Assembly: GCA_018067045.1 (NCBI GenBank)
Contig: JAGPVL010000034.1
Location: 102,820-166,819 of the forward strand
DNA from: Gammaproteobacteria bacterium
GTDB taxonomy: Bacteria; Pseudomonadota; Gammaproteobacteria; Pseudomonadales; Alcanivoracaceae
Reading direction: 5' to 3'
DNA: 64,000 bases
Shown here: piece after piece, positions 19,801 through 27,194 of the stretch
Numbering within the stretch: the first letter of the stretch is position 1
Layout: the number at the start of each line of letters is the position of its first letter
Position numbers and translations under genes: made by a program
Notes under the pieces: model-generated
What the model was told of the DNA's origin: nothing
What the model saw: the letters and a program-made list of their open reading frames with translations, nothing else
The model's database searches: none

Positions 19801-20766
19801 GTAAATCGTGCCGGAGTTTTCTAACGTTGCCCCCCCATTAACGACAATATTATTCTCAGCACTCAGCCTTCCCGAAATGATTAACTGCCCACTGGCATCA
19901 ATGGTGACATCAGACAACGACGCACCAATTTCACCGCGATTGTTCACGCCCACGCCGGATTCATTACTAATCAGGTGGATTTTATTGGCGTACATGCCAC
20001 CTAGCGAAGCGACATCAATACCGACGGCAGCTGCCGCACCGGCGCCACCTATCGGACTAACATTGAGGTCTTCATAACCAACTTCGTTACGGCCAGCAAT
20101 TGCATTTAAATTATTCGCCCAGATCGGGCCTTGTACGTCGAGTAACTGAGAGATCAGATCAAGCTGCAACGTATCCGCTGCGTTTAATCCATTGGCACCA
20201 ATGGTAATATCGCCACCGGTTACACGGAATGCTTCAAGGCTGCCTGCGCCACCGAAGAGGGGACGCCCCGTGGTGAGCACGCCACGGGAGGTATTAATAA
20301 AACCACAGCCATTGCAGGTAATACCATTTGGGTTGGCAACCACGACTTCAGCCCGACTGCCAATCACTTCGATATCGCCATTGAGATCGCTTCGGCGCGT
20401 GCTCGTCACTTCATTCAAGATGACTCTAGCGGCACCAGAACCAATCAGATTAGGGTTAGCGCCAATGATGTCTCCTCGGCTAGAAGAGACCGCCGAGTTA
20501 GCAACACTGTGATTATTCAAGAACACGCCGTTGGCGCCGGTACTGAACTCAGTGTACTCATTGCGCGATACCCCCCCTGCACTGGGGGTGGTGATATGCA
20601 CCAACGGTGCCCCACTCGCTGCAGAATCCACCGTCGGCCGATGGCTCCCTGCACTCGGGTCAGCAATGATGTCTGCCACCGCGAAGATTGGCTGAAAACT
20701 CAACCAAAAAACCAACCAGCCTGAAACAGACCGCTTAACCCATGTATTTTTTCTTATACTTTCCAT
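10864..20766 (-). CDS. Giant TpsA exoprotein (filamentous haemagglutinin/CdiA-like) with C80-like cysteine protease domain
   Basis: 3,300 residues. Residues 1-32 are an extended signal peptide (KNTWVKRSVSGWLVFWLSF). Residues about 33-290 form the TPS secretion domain with GANPNLIGSG and VANPNGITCNGCGF. A very long Ser/Thr/Asn-rich repeat region follows, predicted beta-helix, interrupted near 980-1007 by LTPEQIASLDQDIVWLEYI, a segment conserved in CdiA/FhaB proteins. A Thr-Gln repeat linker is at 2365-2382. Near 2765-2910 a Rossmann-like block reads NVLVVMGDSNGKVD, RVNVVGHGS (His2833) and VGLVACGTC (Cys2873): spacing and context match the His/Cys dyad of C80 self-cleaving domains from MARTX and clostridial toxins. 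About 390 unrecognised residues follow. There is no VENN motif and no immunity gene downstream. It starts 46 bases after tpsB. The coding stretch near 11560-11900 looks richer in A+T. Confidence 0.9.
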   Translation of the reverse strand: MESIRKNTWVKRSVSGWLVFWLSFQPIFAVADIIADPSAGSHRPTVDSAASGAPLVHITTPSAGGVSRNEYTEFSTGANGVFLNNHSVANSAVSSSRGDIIGANPNLIGSGAARVILNEVTSTRRSDLNGDIEVIGSRAEVVVANPNGITCNGCGFINTSRGVLTTGRPLFGGAGSLEAFRVTGGDITIGANGLNAADTLQLDLISQLLDVQGPIWANNLNAIAGRNEVGYEDLNVSPIGGAGAAAAVGIDVASLGGMYANKIHLISNESGVGVNNRGEIGASLSDVTIDASGQLIISGRLSAENNIVVNGGATLENSGTIYARNDVDLSVAGNLTNAGNVLGDNDIALHAASITNAASGVVVATAGDAIILADQAISNAGTIGSSQAEVDIQAGGDISQVGKVAAGSSVYLQGDANINNTGTISAMDGVVVEAAGHVTNNNEISAAGDIAVTASSITNANKIFSTLGNIELDSTSGQLENNGAIETQSTGGAISLSATGDIVQGVDKYVIAAGDLTVATQGAFRNDGDYSSDGMLSVSATGRVINSGFMLGNNGAQIAGDTFANNAGAGLVSTQGSIDVSTRGDIENYGTLYAMQDIVLRALPLGGQVATISNSGDIEAGRSIAMGFDCAMNADTGECTSDSYTASKNVNFTNTGKIKSRNNLYVHATNFDNNISTSVETHAGAAISHKTGDFVYDGPYTGHDEWEEVQSFSQQFVGNVDVPLMLAGAKLEIRTHVGSNRGGSISGNDVSLEGFNSNSTFSNESVVTKDWETRTKYNHIIKCAADIDIACVNTIVYVPLRAYNGEREVAGETRTYELGITGSLGGTIRGNTVSFGGFNQLSNEGSPDGVNIGDAPEGASPRADNVLPGINDLPTGNNGLFVENISPDRRFLYVSNPKYQRDADDALSTDFMLEKLNNDGSDLLRLGDALYEQELVLDQIMDQTGRALIGDFAKLDDQFSGLMNAGVDVAEDLGLVLGKKLTPEQIASLDQDIVWLEYIQISGVLALAPKVYLSKKTLANSSGGQILANNLKMDVGSFINDGGDVLVSETAVIIAEQDIRNTNGVIQAGDLAIASTAGRIINETTVRREGSADNYRDIAGREASISANNSLLLSGAEGIDIIGASVNSGGNMTLYSENGDIRVASLALESRETEEERYSGLFSSGYERTVTTTQTALAAELSSGGDMNIAAENGAITLVSAKLDSLGGIGMQAQDINSQALALSNSTTYESASSGIGASSSGGIFIGSSTSTRAEYVTQAVGSSINADGLLSVNATNDISLEGGSYNAQAGVFNAGNNFVTTAAQNSSSTSSTSSSAGLSIGNGGIGISANADSANADGTQYDNANLVFENSLAINAGQTADIGGMNASVLNRADATAEGEPLGGTQDASGAQEDVLVYEPAPIGLDIAALRAAASDDASAFIQNATENGLGFAEFFASVDPTVATGALSIAANDIISTKFQDSYSESSESSGFAVGIQTSSEQTDTSASAGIAVSMQSHSSQESYDLVQDNINVLSGDSVSLSGTDSIDLRGVDIAGESLVSLHSDGDINIAAAEVSESFSSSSQTTGVSLGAGVNANLEHSLEDSAGVSASVNVSAGHESSSESGSLNGHVDSVLSSGGVMQMVSGGDVNWTGVTASADTVVINAENFNSAAYEDSSTYNQTTNVVGVSLTASTDLHEMASDLLSGNGSRHTTLESSGTTQVGNTLVANTAIIDVTDNVTLVGGNYLANDLTVRADTVDMVAAKSTSQEHSTEAGVSLTMDGSAALGGSKAWVSLDSMSGEVDAGTSTSTDHADRTNEGRVNGGKAISDELLSGKTGLSITYRDETTSTESYNNANIGFTNLDIDTTGKSDNDGHVDIGGANLVAFSGAENSSIAITTGELNTTKYVDTAETTVHDNSTFIGVATEAHSAVVDTYNHENTLNDKVAEGMTTDEGWVAAQRAGDASNLLMGDLAGASASATIRNTDTQSHSASTSENINYISASDINITTTRGDIELNGVEFNAPPVYNEETGQMEAATTPRANSVALNSAGDIRVAAAKSTYEESSTTLYNDVSLTVAGSVGGSGAGVGVEAGYNGNIEQSSLASTTYSNASISGDTVTLSAQNLSLAGANIDAGVVNIDVENDIDITSVQDTQTQTTSRANWGGSAGLNTMTVVSLNGQGGGGESHDNFAVTGQQSGIHAENTLNVDAGGNVTLTGAHLALDEGGAGNVQIGGDLVANQLNDFRDKDGLFAGGGFGVDESGVNANVNLEKVDTVAQRTTQNSTVSGVAVTVGGQVRGDNLNADGALQSEQQTELQNDRIAGVFVNGTGSTAAMRRGTNAASQLGSSASRQVGQVTQRAGEAIQQLRSSSENNSTRPAPLAGAQTPTQAPTQTTTQTTTQTATLYRPLGDGDGQQQTAQTSGHWIGGEPVLEGSTPVEHSYITGTTMNIQHGDSATLAQRADAVANWGATERQIAMDARQALTDTQSPTFQQSSHMVHEQRGDLKGFVDQQNSPKQAADDMARVTTGNRRQDGKQEYMELMDLMVQGKEGPLTKEQSALGVQAAAAGHQIMRETRAKDAGQKPRRVDAKREIVDGKTSHPTVTRTGVDLSKDLGTQARGRAGVPVMTGTSGTSSDVVSSHLAAVQRNGTATVESGFNARGLTEQQAKTAVKDMTMAWMRTGEFSQTMKGNIERKLQKDGDKLIAGRNGDETTVQSHSYSEISTAVDLTLSGRTDDAAINRSVADAKNRLAEVKETQTGAKKSAEKKSKIRAFMNFWAGSKEPNSQYDQNVLVVMGDSNGKVDKTVMDSAHDLKKKNPDNIVIVYANADGSGFRGDDLSNLSGNVRVNVVGHGSNVRQKNPAKLASMVEAIGKTMNENGERAEIKRVGLVACGTCMDKGDASYGKELTEALYDRGLTPDVAERTHTMQVNEDGTKTSFTGGKQAPKKIVYRARDGEIQRDVFDAKHVDNKVVGSKLSKKRVVVGDDINHVKRQSLSRQVKKPISYAEIQGNKSYVRNRKEFKDPKNSIVILRDKLGKQSPLFKGRQSYSRKGMSREITRIMVEDAIAHPNSMSPEDRIMVEKYKLDKNDLKLQKYGVERTHVNANGQVATQITDYVSNYLAGSYEFRAGMVVHMKKYAIAHGLSDTEVHGIPGTKASRFSDRFKSLSDNLVDLKRHVDTANKVEEKKKWELAMQRAMTAMLQELVPSVADQPGNLRFGRSQHAQHDKADTGGELKVVSNSEQGSLWDGRVVMRRDSKLSLLKREDTLRSGAIKEILLQGAKDDYGDEGIAISSTTRPVHRETNLPTGSSVVSMPVVPMQ
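13621..13673. repeat. 12-bp tandem repeat inside tpsA encoding a Thr-Gln linker
   Basis: Four and a half copies of CTGAGTTGTTGT (plus-strand reading; the last two full copies are diverged) encode residues 2365-2382 of TpsA, a TQTT/TQAP-type linker. Copy-number change would keep the frame and only lengthen or shorten the spacer before the C-terminal effector region. Confidence 0.85.
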
Positions 20767-20812
20767 GTCTTACCCCAGTGAAGTACCTTGGCTTTAACTC
20801 ACCCAACCCACT

Positions 20813-22537
20813 TTAAAAATATGTCGACACGCTGAAGCCAAAATTGGCACCACTCACATCGAAATCCTTCGGCTGATACACCGGCAAGCCGACAAAAAAA
20901 TCGTAATTAGCGCGATACAATGCGCCCCTGGCGCCTACATAAGCGCCAACCAAACTGTTGCCGACATTTTCATCCGTTGCCGGACCTGACAGCGTGCCGG
21001 CATCTAAACCAACGATGCCAGTACAACGACAAAGCGCTGACCTGGCACTAAGCTGATTCCGTAGATAGGCGCCCTTATCCGCTGAAAGCGTATCTTCGTC
21101 ACCAAAGCCTCTAACGCTATAGCGATCACCGATGGCGAAAAATTCAGATCCAAACAAAATGTCTTTGGTGTATTGAGCACGCACGGTGCCAAGGTAACTG
21201 ATCGGTTTACCGAACAAGGAAAGCGGCCGCGAATAAGAGATGTCGAGAGTCTGAAGGCTATACCGTCGAGTCGCATCCGATGACGTTTGTCCGGCAGGAT
21301 CATCATCTGCTCTGAACCAAGGCACGCCCCAGCGACTTGCCAGCACGATGTCGAGGCTAGCCTGACCGAAGTAAGTACGCTGACGATAGCCCGCCTCCAA
21401 AGATGACCGACTGCTGCGCTGTACTAGGATTTCTAGATCATTCAGATAGGCTCTAGCGCTGCGGTTCGCGACTTTCGCGTACAGTTCAATTTTTTGCTTT
21501 TTATTGCGATAAATAACGCGCGTCGACTTGACCGAGACAGACTGGGTTTCGCCACTGGAGACCAGATCGCCACGAAAACCGAACAGCTGCCTGTACTCCG
21601 ATATACCGGCGGAGGCCTGATGCGTCCAATAACCATACGGCACGGTATAGCTGACATCGCCCCCGCGCGTATCCACATCTGTCGTTGAATCCAAATCAGA
21701 AAAGGTGTTTAACGCCAGTTGATCAGCAATGCGTAGCGGGTTATCCAGCAATGCCCCCACGCGCGCTATATGCTTCCCGGTTGAATCCACCCCCGCATCA
21801 TCAACACTGATGTTGACGTGCCACGGCTTTTGCCTCTCCAGCGTCAGCATGACATCCGATCGCGCCAGCTTGTCTAGGCTGGGCACCAGTTGCATGGTCA
21901 CGTCGAAGCTCGCCAGCCGTTTAACTTGCTCAAGCCCCTGCTCTAGCTCACGCAAGTTGAGAACATCTCCCTGCGACACCGGAAACGTAAACGTAGGGAT
22001 CAGCCTACCGCTATCGCCGCGGATGATAATGTTGTCGACAAACCCCGGAATCAAATTGATGCTGAGCGTGCCAGAACGCATATCTTGCTGCGACAAATAG
22101 AAACGCGTCGTGGTGTACCCTTGGGAAATAACTGCCGCCATCAGCTCGTTAAGCAACCGCCCTATCGTTCCCTGACCAATGCACCGGCCCTGATATCGAT
22201 CAGTCACATCCTCTAGGAAAGAGAAATGCCGCTTAATCAGCTTTTCGGGGGAATTGCCCTTAGCTAACGGCACCGACGCTGGAATAACGAGTCGAACAGT
22301 ATGAATATCAAAACACGGCTGATCCGCGCCAATCGGCGCATCCGGCTCTGCAGGGATGACCACGTCCTCAGGCAGCGTGACGTTGGGCTCCTCCAAACGG
22401 TTCTGCCGCTCAATATCCACGGCCCTATCTCGCTCCCGGCGCTCAACGTCATTGAGACTCTGCTGCCCCAACGCAATGCCCGGCACAATAGAAACAAAAG
22501 CAGACAGAGCCACTAATACCTGTAAGAATTTTCCCAC
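20813..22537 (-). CDS. TpsB outer-membrane transporter (FhaC/ShlB/CdiB family)
   Basis: 574 residues from a GTG at 22535-22537, GGGA nine bases upstream. Signal peptide to about residue 24 (ALGQQ). An N-terminal helix region (VERRERDRAVDIERQNRLEE) precedes two POTRA domains (about 75-250; PGFVDNIIIRGD, LRELEQGLEQVKRL), then a 16-strand barrel ending with terminal aromatic STYF. The conserved L6-loop motif is YSVRGFGDED near residue 476. This family translocates the partner TpsA across the outer membrane using the TpsA TPS domain. It lies immediately upstream of tpsA in the same direction, so the two form a tpsBA operon. Confidence 0.95.
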   Translation of the reverse strand: MGKFLQVLVALSAFVSIVPGIALGQQSLNDVERRERDRAVDIERQNRLEEPNVTLPEDVVIPAEPDAPIGADQPCFDIHTVRLVIPASVPLAKGNSPEKLIKRHFSFLEDVTDRYQGRCIGQGTIGRLLNELMAAVISQGYTTTRFYLSQQDMRSGTLSINLIPGFVDNIIIRGDSGRLIPTFTFPVSQGDVLNLRELEQGLEQVKRLASFDVTMQLVPSLDKLARSDVMLTLERQKPWHVNISVDDAGVDSTGKHIARVGALLDNPLRIADQLALNTFSDLDSTTDVDTRGGDVSYTVPYGYWTHQASAGISEYRQLFGFRGDLVSSGETQSVSVKSTRVIYRNKKQKIELYAKVANRSARAYLNDLEILVQRSSRSSLEAGYRQRTYFGQASLDIVLASRWGVPWFRADDDPAGQTSSDATRRYSLQTLDISYSRPLSLFGKPISYLGTVRAQYTKDILFGSEFFAIGDRYSVRGFGDEDTLSADKGAYLRNQLSARSALCRCTGIVGLDAGTLSGPATDENVGNSLVGAYVGARGALYRANYDFFVGLPVYQPKDFDVSGANFGFSVSTYF

Positions 22538-22624
22538 CCAAACGTCCCTGTATTTTCGCCAAAGGCGACTATAGAAGCAGTAGACGTCGTAACAGTAGTC
22601 CTAATGGATGATTGACAGATACGT

Positions 22625-24400
22625 ATGAATAATGCTGATACATCGCTAAACAGTCCGTCGGGCAATATGCAAAGTAATATACGCCGCGCGCAACTTGAAA
22701 ATATTCTGGCGCAAAGTAAAACAACTGGCTTACTCAATATAGGCGCGACGCTGGTCACGATGCAGGTCATCAGCAACGGCGGTCATACTGTCCCAGCCAT
22801 ACTGTGGGGCTGCCTGAACATCGCCATTATTCTCAGTCGCATTGTACTAACCCATCGCGCCAATCAAGGCCCTGTCACAAACCAAACCCTGAATCATCAG
22901 CTGAGAATTTTGCTCTTCACTCTATTTCTCTCTGGTTTGGCCTGGGGCACGGCATCGGCGACCTTAATTTATTCGTCAGACCCTGATTACTACATCTTTA
23001 TGTGTATTGTCATCGCGGGGCTGTGCGGCGGCGCTATGCCTGCGTTAGCGCCGTACCTTCCCGCATTTGTTGCCTTTATTGTGCCGGCAGTGTCACTGCT
23101 CACATTTTCACTCTTCTACTCTGGGCTGACGTCTGCAGGCGTCCTCGCAACAATCTACCTTCCCGGCATGATCATTCTGGGGCGAACAGTAAACCGCGTT
23201 ATCATTCATTCCATTACACTTGATTTTCGCAACGCGGAGCTGCTCAAAGAAGTCACTCATGCCAAAGAAAATGCGGAACAGGCAAACAACGCAAAATCTA
23301 GATTCCTCGCAGGTGCCAGCCATGATCTTCGCCAGCCATTACACGCCATGGGGTTGCTACTTGATACGCTGCAACACAAAAACAGCCTACCCCCTGCAGA
23401 GAGACAAATACTTCAGCAGATAAGCCAGTCCCATGGCTCACTTAGCACGCTATTTAGCTCTCTATTGGAAGTCTCGCGACTTGATTCTGAACATGTAAAA
23501 AAAGATGTCCGTCACTATCAGCTAGCCGCCATCCTCAATCCCGTTGCCGACGAATTTTCGCCCTGGATCGCGGAACGCGGCCTAATACTGGCGCGACAAT
23601 GGCAAGACTGCTATGTACAAACGGATGCCATTTTAATGAATCGCATCGTTCGAAACCTGTTATCCAACGCTATAAAATTCACGCCACCCGGCGGCGAGAT
23701 CGTTATTGGCACGAGCATTCAAAATGACGGTTGTACTGTCTTTGTTCAGGACACAGGCACCGGCATTGTAGAGAACCAGCTTGGTAGAATTTTCGAAGAA
23801 CAACACCAACTGCACAACGATGTTTGCAAAGATGATAAGGGGTTTGGGTTAGGGCTGTCGGTCGTCCAAAAAATGTCCAACTTACTCGGACACAAGCTTT
23901 CAGTGCAATCGCAACTGCAACACGGATCGATATTTTCGGTAACCCTTCCGTTGGGAAAAGAACAACTTTCAGAACCCGACACAGAAGAAACCAAATCGTC
24001 AGGCGATGCCATGGCAGGTATAAAGATATTGGTTATTGATGATGATGCCTCGGTACGAAACGCCATGCAGGTCATGCTTCAAGATTGGCATTGCGAAGCG
24101 AAAATCGTGGACACTTATGAAATTGCCCACTCGATGTTAGCAAAAAAAGAATTTACGCCAAACATCATCATCTCCGACTACCGACTTACGGGGAAACTCA
24201 ATGGCGCAGAAGTGATCGATGCGCTACGCAAGTTACAAGATCGTACCGTACACGCCATTATTATTAGTGGCGACGCAGATGCAGAACTTGCCAATCAACT
24301 GCGTAGCCAAGGCCTCTTCGTGCTGAAGAAGCCCGTCAAACCCATGCATATCAAGAAAGCGATAAAAAGACTGAGCCTGTTATCCAACGACCAGCCTTAA
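22625..24400 (+). CDS. Hybrid sensor histidine kinase with C-terminal receiver
   Basis: 591 residues. Residues about 35-190 contain six or so membrane segments without a recognisable periplasmic sensor domain. HisKA follows with SRFLAGASHDLRQPLHAMG (His233), then HATPase boxes NLLSNAIKFTPPGG, DTGTGI and GFGLGLSVVQKM, then a receiver (ILVIDDDASVRNAM, phospho-acceptor Asp518 in ISDYRLTG, Lys in LKKPVKP). This DLRQP kinase type is common in Pseudomonadales. It starts 87 bases from tpsB, divergently, and overlaps the response-regulator gene at 24380 by 21 bases tail to tail. A role in controlling the exoprotein is inferred from position only. Confidence 0.92.
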   Translation: MNNADTSLNSPSGNMQSNIRRAQLENILAQSKTTGLLNIGATLVTMQVISNGGHTVPAILWGCLNIAIILSRIVLTHRANQGPVTNQTLNHQLRILLFTLFLSGLAWGTASATLIYSSDPDYYIFMCIVIAGLCGGAMPALAPYLPAFVAFIVPAVSLLTFSLFYSGLTSAGVLATIYLPGMIILGRTVNRVIIHSITLDFRNAELLKEVTHAKENAEQANNAKSRFLAGASHDLRQPLHAMGLLLDTLQHKNSLPPAERQILQQISQSHGSLSTLFSSLLEVSRLDSEHVKKDVRHYQLAAILNPVADEFSPWIAERGLILARQWQDCYVQTDAILMNRIVRNLLSNAIKFTPPGGEIVIGTSIQNDGCTVFVQDTGTGIVENQLGRIFEEQHQLHNDVCKDDKGFGLGLSVVQKMSNLLGHKLSVQSQLQHGSIFSVTLPLGKEQLSEPDTEETKSSGDAMAGIKILVIDDDASVRNAMQVMLQDWHCEAKIVDTYEIAHSMLAKKEFTPNIIISDYRLTGKLNGAEVIDALRKLQDRTVHAIIISGDADAELANQLRSQGLFVLKKPVKPMHIKKAIKRLSLLSNDQP

Positions 24401-25036
24401 ACGCCGCGCCTCCGCAACACAGTGCGACCGATTATCGGCTGCCAGGAGCTCCATAAGCGCCGCCAAATGTGATTTCACTGTGCTACTAGAGATGCCCAAT
24501 GATTCAGCAATTTCGCGATTCGAGTACCCCTCGGACACAAGTAGCAGCACTTCCTGCTGACGCGCACTTAGCGTAGGCGCACATCCATCAGGCTGCGGTC
24601 CCGTCGACGTACTATCACCGCTAAGCTGCAAAAGATTCGGCTGCACGAAGGTCTCCCCTTGCTCCACCGTTCGAATACAGCGCTCAATGATACTGCGATC
24701 ACAACACTTCGATAAGAAACCACTCGCCCCCTTCAGCAGCGCCTGCCGAATCAACTGACCATCCTCGTGGGCAGACAGCATAATGACCGGCGCCGCCGTC
24801 AAGCAGGCATTAAAATGCTCCAACAGCTGCAAACCGTTCATATCAGGAAGACGGTAATCGAGAAAGATCCAATCTATATCCGGCTGATCCGCCAAAATAA
24901 CAAGCGCTTGCTTGGCACAGCTTGCCTTGAGTACTCGACTGTCATCCCCGAGTATCGATCGCAGAATATAAGAAAGTCCCTCAGAGAACGCTGGGTGATC
25001 ATCAACCAGCAAAACTTTATAGTTATTGTTTGTCAT
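24380..25036 (-). CDS. NarL/FixJ-type response regulator
   Basis: 218 residues from the ATG at 25036 (GGGGGGCAAG just upstream); a longer frame starts 12 codons earlier without a site. Receiver domain with VLLVDDHPAFSEG, phospho-acceptor Asp60 in IFLDYRLPDMNG and MLSAHEDG. The C-terminal LuxR-type helix-turn-helix reads LSARQQEVLLLVSEGYSNREIAESLGI split by the usual turn, then STVKSHL. Convergent with, and overlapping the 3' end of, the hybrid kinase gene, which is its probable partner. A 21-base palindrome lies 131 bases upstream. Confidence 0.92.
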   Translation of the reverse strand: MTNNNYKVLLVDDHPAFSEGLSYILRSILGDDSRVLKASCAKQALVILADQPDIDWIFLDYRLPDMNGLQLLEHFNACLTAAPVIMLSAHEDGQLIRQALLKGASGFLSKCCDRSIIERCIRTVEQGETFVQPNLLQLSGDSTSTGPQPDGCAPTLSARQQEVLLLVSEGYSNREIAESLGISSSTVKSHLAALMELLAADNRSHCVAEARRLRLVVG

Positions 25037-25166
25037 CTTGCCCCCCGGAAAGATCAAGGGAGTATACGTCACCTACAGCCCCCTCTGACAATCCGCCATT
25101 TGACTGAACATCCGAGAGCTCGACTGCACACCGCACAAAACCAACACGCTAAATCGTCCGCTCAAT

Positions 25167-25187
25167 GATGTATCGCCGCGATACATC
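25167..25187. repeat. Perfect 10-1-10 inverted repeat
   Basis: GATGTATCGC and GCGATACATC separated by a single C. It sits between the end of a hydrolase gene (25199) and the start of the response-regulator gene (25036). The near-absent loop and missing U-run favour a dimeric-protein operator over a terminator, but either is possible. Confidence 0.6.
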
Positions 25188-25198
25188 GAGAAAACGTA

Positions 25199-26614
25199 TC
25201 AAAAACCAGACGAATGCAAATCCCTTAATACCTGCTCGTAGAAATCGGCTGAATCGCCATCATACGGCGCGGACTCTTGCATACTGGCAGACCGGGGACC
25301 ATCCATAGGATTACGACCGGTGAAAAAAACGTGGTTGTAACCGTGCGACCAAAAATTACCATCTAGCGTTTTGACGTGATTGAAGTTTCTCTGCCCGTTT
25401 GCGCACACGCCGTAGCCAACCCTATCAAAACGCTGGGTGGCAACGGTGGCGTAACCGTCATTTGCGCCATACAACAAGCTAATCGCACTATAGATGAGTG
25501 AATCACCCCAATACTCGTTGTCCCAATTGCGCACACGTGCCGCGTAGCTGGTGTACTCAACTCCATTACAGGCCTCATTGCTTTCGTTAACGAGATCAGA
25601 CCACGCTTCTTCGTCCATGCCGACCGTTTGACGCAATGCCCTCCACGCCGTCGGATCAAAATAGGCCTTATCATTCATATACGCAGAACTGAGATTGGCA
25701 ATTGCATGTAAATAGGAGCGGAATTTATCCCGCGTTGTTAAGTTATAAAGCGCTTGGTCATTGATGTCGTAACCTTCCGTCAACACCGTAGGGCGCGCTA
25801 TCAACTCTGCGTCACTGATAGCATTTCCTTTATCGCGCCACAGGATGTCCGTCATATCGGCTTCGCCACCTTCGAACTCCCACACCGCTTCCCCCGCAAC
25901 CGGATCATCCCAACCATCACCGCCAAGATACGTGGCGACGTAAGTCATACTTAGGCCTAAAGACGACGCCTCAGCGCCTTTGTACTCTCCAGCCATACTA
26001 ACCAACGCAGCGACTCTTTCGCCCATCATGCCGCTCGCGACATTGCTATCGTCTACTGGTAATTGCGCAATCATGTAACGCGCATCTTGAACACCCTGTG
26101 ATAGGCCGATAATGATGACTTTATCTGCGCCAGTGATGTGCAATGCCTCTAAGACGGTACGGCGTAACGACGCAGCTCTGATTTGATATGAAGCGTAGGG
26201 AGGTTTGTCCGCAATAAAGACGTCATTACCACACGCCTCAATACGATCGACGATGGCTTTACTGTAATAGCGATGATATCCAAACACCGCATCAGGGCGG
26301 ACAAGATTCACATCGTAACGATTTGCTTTGCGTGGCGCTAAATGCTGCTCGTCCGCAGGTAAAAACCACTGCGTACAGCCCGTTTGGGAATCCCAAGACC
26401 GGCAATACTTGGCGATGGCATCGGATTCACGCTCCTGGCACTGCGCTGCAGTCCAATCATCGGGACAGATTTTTCTAAAACCAAAATGATGAGATAAAAC
26501 CACCGGATACTCTAATTGGCAGCTTTCGCTAGCAAAGGCAGACGACGCTCCTCCTGATAACAGCAGCACCAACAAAAAAGCACGCGTGCACGCGAACGAC
26601 CCAATGTTATTCAT
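25199..26614 (-). CDS. Secreted lipase-like alpha/beta hydrolase
   Basis: 471 residues. Signal peptide (about residues 1-29, ASSAFASES). The mature start YPVVLSHHFGFRK resembles the YPIVLAHG oxyanion motif of family I lipases. GADKVIIIGLSQGVQD supplies the nucleophile elbow with Ser near residue 171; the elbow begins GLSQG rather than GHSxG. Near the C-terminus LLYGANDGYATVATQRF is a likely catalytic Asp region and FNHVKTLDGN a likely His region. At about 150 residues longer than the two LipA copies, with extra cysteines, it is a diverged relative. Substrate unknown. No foldase gene nearby. Confidence 0.72.
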   Translation of the reverse strand: MNNIGSFACTRAFLLVLLLSGGASSAFASESCQLEYPVVLSHHFGFRKICPDDWTAAQCQERESDAIAKYCRSWDSQTGCTQWFLPADEQHLAPRKANRYDVNLVRPDAVFGYHRYYSKAIVDRIEACGNDVFIADKPPYASYQIRAASLRRTVLEALHITGADKVIIIGLSQGVQDARYMIAQLPVDDSNVASGMMGERVAALVSMAGEYKGAEASSLGLSMTYVATYLGGDGWDDPVAGEAVWEFEGGEADMTDILWRDKGNAISDAELIARPTVLTEGYDINDQALYNLTTRDKFRSYLHAIANLSSAYMNDKAYFDPTAWRALRQTVGMDEEAWSDLVNESNEACNGVEYTSYAARVRNWDNEYWGDSLIYSAISLLYGANDGYATVATQRFDRVGYGVCANGQRNFNHVKTLDGNFWSHGYNHVFFTGRNPMDGPRSASMQESAPYDGDSADFYEQVLRDLHSSGF

Positions 26615-27110
26615 TATTATTCTCCATGGTCATATCATGATCTGCCAATACGCCGCGTTACTAAAAAGGCGATACAGCACGAGCTCACGATCATGCCAAA
26701 GCGCACATCAAGCGCAGCGCACAATCGGGCAATGCGCATGAACATTAGCACTCCCAGGAGGGGCAGAGAACGTGGAAGATTTAACCAAAGGATTAGCCAG
26801 CCGAAAGGCCTAGACAGTGAATCATAATGAAATCATTGGTACGAAAAAAAGAAGAAGCCCTGCCGCGGATAAGTTGCAAGAACCCATACATACTGTCGAT
26901 CAGCGCTATAGCGTCTTAGAGCTTCCCATACTCACCTGCCGCACTCATCCCCCTATTTTGAGTAATGGGCGCCTAGGAAGAAAAAATGGATTGCTGAGAA
27001 CAAACCTCTACCGGAAAAAGAGGCCGTGGCGAAAAGCTATTGATTGATAGCATGACGACTGAACAAAAAAACGGATTTATATTTGGATCTGACAGACCCC
27101 ACGCGAAAAC

Positions 27111-27131
27111 TGGGTAACTGCCAGTTATCCA
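27111..27131. repeat. Imperfect 10-1-10 inverted repeat
   Basis: TGGGTAACTG, a single C, then CAGTTATCCA; nine of ten positions pair. It lies 64 bases after the stop of the coiled-coil gene and could act as its transcript end or as a protein site. Same geometry as 25167-25187 but unrelated sequence. Confidence 0.5.
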
Positions 27132-27146
27132 ACCTACAGGCCATCT

Positions 27147-27176
27147 CCTACATAGACCTAGCCTACATAGACCTAG
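27147..27176. repeat. 15-bp perfect tandem duplication
   Basis: CCTACATAGACCTAG occurs twice back to back. No gene is interrupted; probably a replication-slippage product. Confidence 0.85.
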
Positions 27177-27194
27177 AAATAGACATCAAACCAT

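Larger units (their letters stand above)
26615..27194. other. Intergenic region with short repeats and a possible micro-ORF
   Basis: 580 bases with no convincing gene. A GTG-started 14-codon frame (26772-26813, MEDLTKGLASRKA) follows an AGGAGGGG at 8-base spacing, on the plus strand; it could be a leader peptide or chance. Further right are a 10-1-10 inverted repeat (27111-27131) and a 15-bp tandem duplication (27147-27176). A 77-codon plus-strand frame from 26817 looks random in composition. Confidence 0.4.

Noticed and set aside
11225..20724. Many plus-strand open frames opposite tpsA, some over 200 codons
   Set aside because: They follow the codon bias of tpsA on the other strand, have no ribosome sites and no recognisable domains.
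26817..27047. 77-codon plus-strand frame in the gap before the coiled-coil gene
   Set aside because: Composition looks random, no ribosome site, no domain.
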